Source: SIG607 sp045614505 (GTDB taxonomy: Bacteria; Bacillota; Clostridia; Oscillospirales; Acutalibacteraceae). From it: a DNA stretch of 25,731 nt. The stretch is from positions 1-25,731 of the forward strand of contig JAZLDA010000044.1 in NCBI GenBank assembly GCA_045614505.1, in the 5' to 3' direction. The notes below the pieces were generated by a model. The model had not been told where the DNA came from. It did not search any database and saw only the letters and a list, made by a program, of their open reading frames with translations. Positions 23,218 to 25,731 of the stretch are shown piece after piece (position 1 is the first letter of the stretch; each line of letters begins with the position of its first letter). The position numbers and the translations under genes were made by a program.

Positions 23218-23939
23218 TTAATCATCCATCGGCTTAAAAACTAGAGTTCCATTTTCGACGACAACTGAGCCAATAACGCCCGTTGCAGTATAAGACAAAT
23301 CTGCAAGGTTATTGCCGTTGACTTCTATGTTTGCGCTGTAGACTTGATAATAAACGGGAAGGTCTTGGGGATCTTTTGACGAAAACGAGGGCGAAGCAGC
23401 CGCTACAAACAGATCTACTGAAGGATTGTCGGTAGTTGAAGTATCATAAACAAGAATGGATTCCTTTGTGGTTGTATTAAAAACGGATATTATAGAACGG
23501 TGTAATCCTGAACCCCATGAAGAAGCAATCAACAAATCCAGATTTCCATCTCCATCATAATCCCAGGGCACAGCATTTACAAAGCCGAAGCCGCCAAAAG
23601 ATTCGCAAATGGAATATACCTCTCCATCAATTAGTGCGAGCGAGACACAGGAATCACTAAACTTAAAAATCTTAATATCTGTCTGTGTAGCAACTGAAAG
23701 CGGAGTAACATTGTAACAATGCTCCTCGTCAAGTTTCATTCCGGCAGACAAGCCACCTAATTCCACTTCACCAATAATATCCATAAATTCATCCACAGAG
23801 TCTTTACTACAAGCTGTTGTCATATGGTCGGTGGGGGGCTTTTATCTGAATTATAAGTTGAATCATCAGTTTTTGTGCGACACGCCGTCAAGGAAATAAG
23901 GAGTATTCCGATCAAAAACAAAGAAAAACCGCGTTTCAT
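23218..23939 (-). pseudogene. Lipoprotein with an FG-GAP/VCBS-like calcium motif, frame broken at a C6 tract (possibly phase-variable)
   Basis: Translation from ATG 23939 (SD AGGAGG at 23949-23954) gives a lipoprotein signal peptide MKRGFSLFLIGILLISLTAC (Cys20) and a polar stretch. It runs into TGA just after six C residues (plus-strand G6 at 23833-23838). One added C restores a continuous 240-residue frame that continues MTTACSKDSVDEF to the stop at 23218. The downstream part holds PWDYDGDGNLDLL, a calcium-binding loop of the FG-GAP/VCBS beta-propeller type, and beta-rich sequence. With the tract as sequenced, the product would be a short peptide. Slipped-strand switching, a recent mutation or a sequencing error could each explain it. 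The internal ATG 23823 lacks an SD, so independent translation is unlikely. A strong promoter, the operator-like array and an intact SD suggest recent function. Confidence 0.75.
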
Positions 23940-23972
23940 TGTGAAAAACCTCCTACAATTATATGTAACTAA

Positions 23973-24001
23973 AGTATAACATCAAAATATGAACTTTTCA
24001 A
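23973..24001 (-). promoter_or_regulatory. Sigma-A promoter of the lipoprotein gene
   Basis: On the minus strand TTGAAA (23996-24001), 17-bp spacer, TATACT (23973-23978), 33 bp upstream of the ATG. The five-copy repeat array begins 1 bp upstream of the -35 box. Confidence 0.85.
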
Positions 24002-24002
24002 C

Positions 24003-24095
24003 AATTTAACGATTACCGCCTGTAATTTAACGATTACCCCACTAAATCAACGATTATGGTTATAATTTAACGATTACCTGTATTTTAACGATTTG
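24003..24095. repeat. Five direct repeats (minus strand GGTAATCGTTAAATT), operator-like array
   Basis: Copies start at 24003, 24024, 24044, 24064 and about 24082. Copies 1, 2 and 4 are identical over 15 bp (AATTTAACGATTACC on the plus strand); copies 3 and 5 keep the AACGATT core. Spacing of 18-21 bp, mostly 20-21, puts sites on one helix face, ending at the -35 box of the lipoprotein promoter. Confidence 0.85.
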
Positions 24096-24225
24096 AAATT
24101 GGATTGAGCCGTAAATTTGCAAATTTTCTCACCCGAAAAGTTCTCAAAAAGCTGTTTTTAGGTATAGTCACAACCTCCGGCTAAGCCGGAGGCTTGAATA
24201 AGCCCTGGAAGGGCATTTTACAGGC

Positions 24226-24296
24226 CACACCCCTAAAGAGGCTCCGAAAGGTTCTGCCAACCGCATTACTTCTTCGGGCAACCCCTAAAGGGGTGT
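24226..24296 (-). ncRNA. Candidate structured RNA in the 3' part of the IS200 element
   Basis: On the minus strand a 7-bp outer stem ACACCCC (24290-24296) / GGGGTGT (24227-24233) encloses a CCGAA/TTCGG helix, which in turn encloses GGTT-GGCAG-AACC. The local hairpin ACCCCT/AGGGGT (24281-24294) competes with the outer stem. Such nested folding just before the right end recalls the omega-RNA position of IS605-type elements, although no tnpB is here. Function is inferred. Confidence 0.4.
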
Positions 24297-24306
24297 TTTA
24301 TTTAGC

Positions 24307-24777
24307 CTACTTTGTCTTGCTACCCGTAAACGGGTCTATATATTCTTGAATACTCATCTGGTCTGCCATTTCATCTTCTTGCAATTGGTTTCTTATGTAT
24401 TCCGCTATTTGTTTTTTATTGCGCCCTACGGTATCTACATAATATCCTCTTGCCCAAAAATGACGATTTCCATATTTATATTTCAAATTTGCATGTCTAT
24501 CGAAAATCATTAGACTGCTCTTTCCCTTTAGAAATCCCATTATTTGTGCCACACTATATTTCGGTGGTATTTCTATGAGCATATGTATATGGTCGGGACA
24601 CGCTTCTGCCTCTATTATATTTACACCCTTTTGTTCACATAATTTTCTTAGTATTTTCCCTATATCTGTTTTTATCTCTTTATATATTACTTGTCTTCGA
24701 TATTTAGGTGCAAATACAATATGGTATTGACATCGCCACTTTGTATGTTCTAAACTATTTATGTCCTGCTCTTTCAT
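24307..24777 (-). CDS. tnpA: IS200/IS605-family TnpA (Y1 HUH transposase)
   Basis: A 156-residue single-strand transposase. The HUH metal site is His63 and His65 in CPDHIHMLIEIP and the nucleophile is Tyr127 in IAEYIRNQ, with FWARGYYVDTVG between them. It starts YHIVFAPKYRRQV in the usual way and appears intact and full length, with a Lys-rich end. SD AGGAGG (24786-24791) lies 8 nt before the ATG and is buried in a 15-bp stem (24787-24842), as known for IS200 translation control. It mobilises the element as a single-stranded circle. Confidence 0.95.
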   Translation of the reverse strand: MKEQDINSLEHTKWRCQYHIVFAPKYRRQVIYKEIKTDIGKILRKLCEQKGVNIIEAEACPDHIHMLIEIPPKYSVAQIMGFLKGKSSLMIFDRHANLKYKYGNRHFWARGYYVDTVGRNKKQIAEYIRNQLQEDEMADQMSIQEYIDPFTGSKTK

Positions 24778-24786
24778 GCTTAGGAC

Positions 24787-24842
24787 CTCCTTGATATATT
24801 TTTGTTGGGTTGGCGAACCTCAACTTCAAATATATCAAGGAG
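24787..24842 (-). promoter_or_regulatory. tnpA leader hairpin sequestering the SD
   Basis: CTCCTTGATATATTT (24787-24801) and AAATATATCAAGGAG (24828-24842) form a perfect 15-bp stem; inside it GTTGGGTT / AACCTCAAC adds a second helix. The SD of tnpA is within the stem, so translation and read-in from outside transcripts are limited. Confidence 0.85.
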
Positions 24843-24903
24843 TTTTTATTATGTCCATAGCTAAAGCCTTTTTGCCCACTGGCAGAGCCGGTGGTTGTCC
24901 TAC

Positions 24904-24941
24904 GAAAACAACCGTCATTCCGTTGTATCAGAATGACGGTT
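24904..24941 (-). terminator. Intrinsic terminator of tRNA-Ser(CGA)
   Basis: AACCGTCATTC (minus; 24931-24941) pairs with GAATGACGGTT (24910-24920) over 11 bp, then GTTTTC. It starts 6 nt after the tRNA CCA end. Confidence 0.87.
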
Positions 24942-24947
24942 ATTCTT

Positions 24948-25036
24948 TGGCGGAGACGGCGGGATTCGAACCCGCGGGGTATTACTACCTAACTGATTTC
25001 GAGTCAGCCCCGTTATGACCGCTTCGATACGTCTCC
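24948..25036 (-). tRNA. tRNA-Ser (anticodon CGA)
   Basis: An 89-nt minus-strand tRNA starting GGAGACG and ending CGTCTCCGCCA with encoded CCA, T arm GGGTTCGAATCCC, and a long class II variable arm. The anticodon loop CTCGAAA gives CGA for UCG codons. It is the third serine tRNA of the window, alone in its unit, and borders the accessory islet. Confidence 0.96.
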
Positions 25037-25058
25037 GTGTATTAAAATAACAAATGAT

Positions 25059-25087
25059 ATTATAATTTGTAAGCAATCATTTGTCAA
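25059..25087 (-). promoter_or_regulatory. Exact-consensus promoter of tRNA-Ser(CGA)
   Basis: On the minus strand TTGACA (25082-25087), 17-bp spacer, TATAAT (25059-25064), 22 bp upstream of the tRNA 5' end. Confidence 0.93.
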
Positions 25088-25111
25088 GTAAATAGCAGAG
25101 AAAAATCTATA

Positions 25112-25140
25112 TTGTGATTTTTAATTATTTGTTGTATAAT
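25112..25140 (+). promoter_or_regulatory. Sigma-A promoter of the YifB/ComM-like gene
   Basis: TTGTGA (25112-25117), 17-bp spacer, TATAAT (25135-25140), 30 bp before the ATG and divergent from the tRNA-Ser(CGA) promoter. Confidence 0.85.
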
Positions 25141-25170
25141 GAGTATTATTAAGGCCAAGGCGGTGAAATA

Positions 25171-25731
25171 ATGTTTGCAAAGGTGAACAGTGTGGGCTTG
25201 TTCGGAATGAATTCATATATAGTTGAGGTCGAGGCGGATGTTTCTCGCGGACTTCCGGCATTTGATGTAGTCGGTCTTCCCGATGCTTCTGTTAAGGAAG
25301 CAAGAGATCGTGTGCGTTCTGCTATTAAGAATTGCGGTTTTAAATTTCCTAATGGTCACATCACTGTTAATCTTGCTCCCGCCGATTTAAAGAAAGGTGG
25401 ATCTCATTATGATTTGCCTATTACCATTGCTATTCTTTTGGCATCAGGTCAAATCAATGTGAATGTAGCGGGAAAAGTATTTATTGGAGAGCTTTCTCTA
25501 GATGGTCATATTCGTCCTGTTAACGGCGCTCTCGCAATGGCTATTACTGCACACGATGAAAAATATGCCGATATTTTCCTGCCCAGTCAGAATTGCGTTG
25601 AAGCATCTGTTGTTGAAGGAATTAATGTTTACGGTATTGATTCCCTGAAAGATATATTATGGCATCTGAATAATATAAAAAAGCTTGTGCCTACAAAGAA
25701 ACCTGATTTCTTAATAGAGGAAATCAGTGAG
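25171..25731 (+). CDS. YifB/ComM-family Mg-chelatase-like AAA ATPase (N-terminal part, runs off the window)
   Basis: 187 residues are visible from ATG 25171 (SD GGCGGTGA at about 25160-25167) to the right edge. The N-terminal domain is typical of YifB/ComM: FAKVNSVGLFGMNSYIVEVE, GLPAFDVVGLPDASVKEARD, NLAPADLKKGGSHYDLPI and IGELSLDGHIRPVNGAL, a Lon-protease-like fold also found in RadA. The AAA ATPase part (Walker A) lies beyond the edge. ComM is a branch-migration helicase supporting integration of transforming DNA in other bacteria; the role in this lineage is inferred. No frame disruption is seen. Confidence 0.93.
   Translation, partial: MFAKVNSVGLFGMNSYIVEVEADVSRGLPAFDVVGLPDASVKEARDRVRSAIKNCGFKFPNGHITVNLAPADLKKGGSHYDLPITIAILLASGQINVNVAGKVFIGELSLDGHIRPVNGALAMAITAHDEKYADIFLPSQNCVEASVVEGINVYGIDSLKDILWHLNNIKKLVPTKKPDFLIEEISE

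Larger units (their letters stand above)
24170..24903 (-). mobile_element. IS200/IS605-family insertion sequence carrying only tnpA
   Basis: It contains tnpA and both characteristic subterminal hairpins. At the right end CCTCCGGCT/AGCCGGAGG (24174-24192) has a 1-3-nt loop. At the left end CCACTGGC/GCCGGTGG (24876-24894) has a 3-nt loop. No tnpB is present. Single-strand elements lack terminal inverted repeats and target duplications, so the ends are approximate; the left end abuts the tRNA-Ser(CGA) terminator tail (TTTTC on the minus strand). Between tnpA and the right end is a ~110-nt foldable region. Confidence 0.85.

Noticed and set aside
24003..24095. CRISPR array or plasmid-type iterons
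   Set aside because: Repeats are ~15 bp with 3-6 bp gaps, far too short for CRISPR, and no cas or replication gene is nearby. The position directly upstream of a promoter fits operators better.
24761..25018. 85-codon plus-strand frame across the IS left end and tRNA-Ser(CGA)
   Set aside because: Overlaps the tnpA leader hairpin, a terminator and a tRNA.

Overview
The window looks like a chromosomal segment of a low-to-moderate GC Clostridia-type Firmicute, possibly an uncultured gut-type Oscillospirales relative. Support for this: the order queA-tgt-yajC-YrzE-like membrane protein, a CwlD-type spore amidase next to radA, clostridial-type serC-serA, a ComEC-like lipoprotein paired with DUF3006, strong SD sequences, and several exact sigma-A promoters. 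The taxonomic placement is inference.

Layout. 1-1594 is the right end of a prophage: tail/baseplate protein end, small coiled-coil membrane protein, holin, amidase endolysin, terminator. A 12-bp tandem repeat and two tRNA-Ser genes (GCU, UGA; minus strand) follow. 2053-4345 is a stand-alone GH36 alpha-galactosidase. 4412-6777 is serC-serA (serine synthesis) behind a consensus promoter overlapped by a palindrome. 6803-8784 is a ComEC-like lipoprotein, DUF3006 and a DUF554 membrane protein. 8849-14845 (minus) is a two-gene surface glycan unit: a 1338-residue membrane-anchored protein of five InlB-repeat/carbohydrate-binding-like modules, and a lipoprotein with a GH16-like domain. 14903-16725 (minus) is dapA-dapB. 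16770-19778 is queA-tgt, then yajC (own promoter) and a YrzE-like membrane protein.

19839-20148 holds two convergent microgenes (39 and 45 codons) at the place where many Clostridia carry the SCIFF peptide gene. 20221-22426 is cwlD-radA, with a long hairpin over the cwlD start codon.

22441-24947 is an accessory islet between radA and a third tRNA-Ser (CGA). It holds two minus-strand genes, each followed by a near-identical copy of a ~97-bp repeat rich in GGGGGTGCA arms and then by a terminator. One gene encodes an unknown 160-residue protein. The other is a lipoprotein gene whose frame is broken by one base at a C6 tract, making it possibly phase-variable; it lies behind a promoter with five direct repeats at two-helical-turn spacing. 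An IS200-type element with only tnpA follows; downstream of tnpA it carries a compact foldable region. The window ends in the N-terminal part of a YifB/ComM-type ATPase (25171-25731).

The most unusual parts are the repeat-flanked gene units with their operator-like array and homopolymer frameshift, the five-module surface protein with its partner lipoprotein, and the two microgenes. All functional statements rest on motif reading without database searches.
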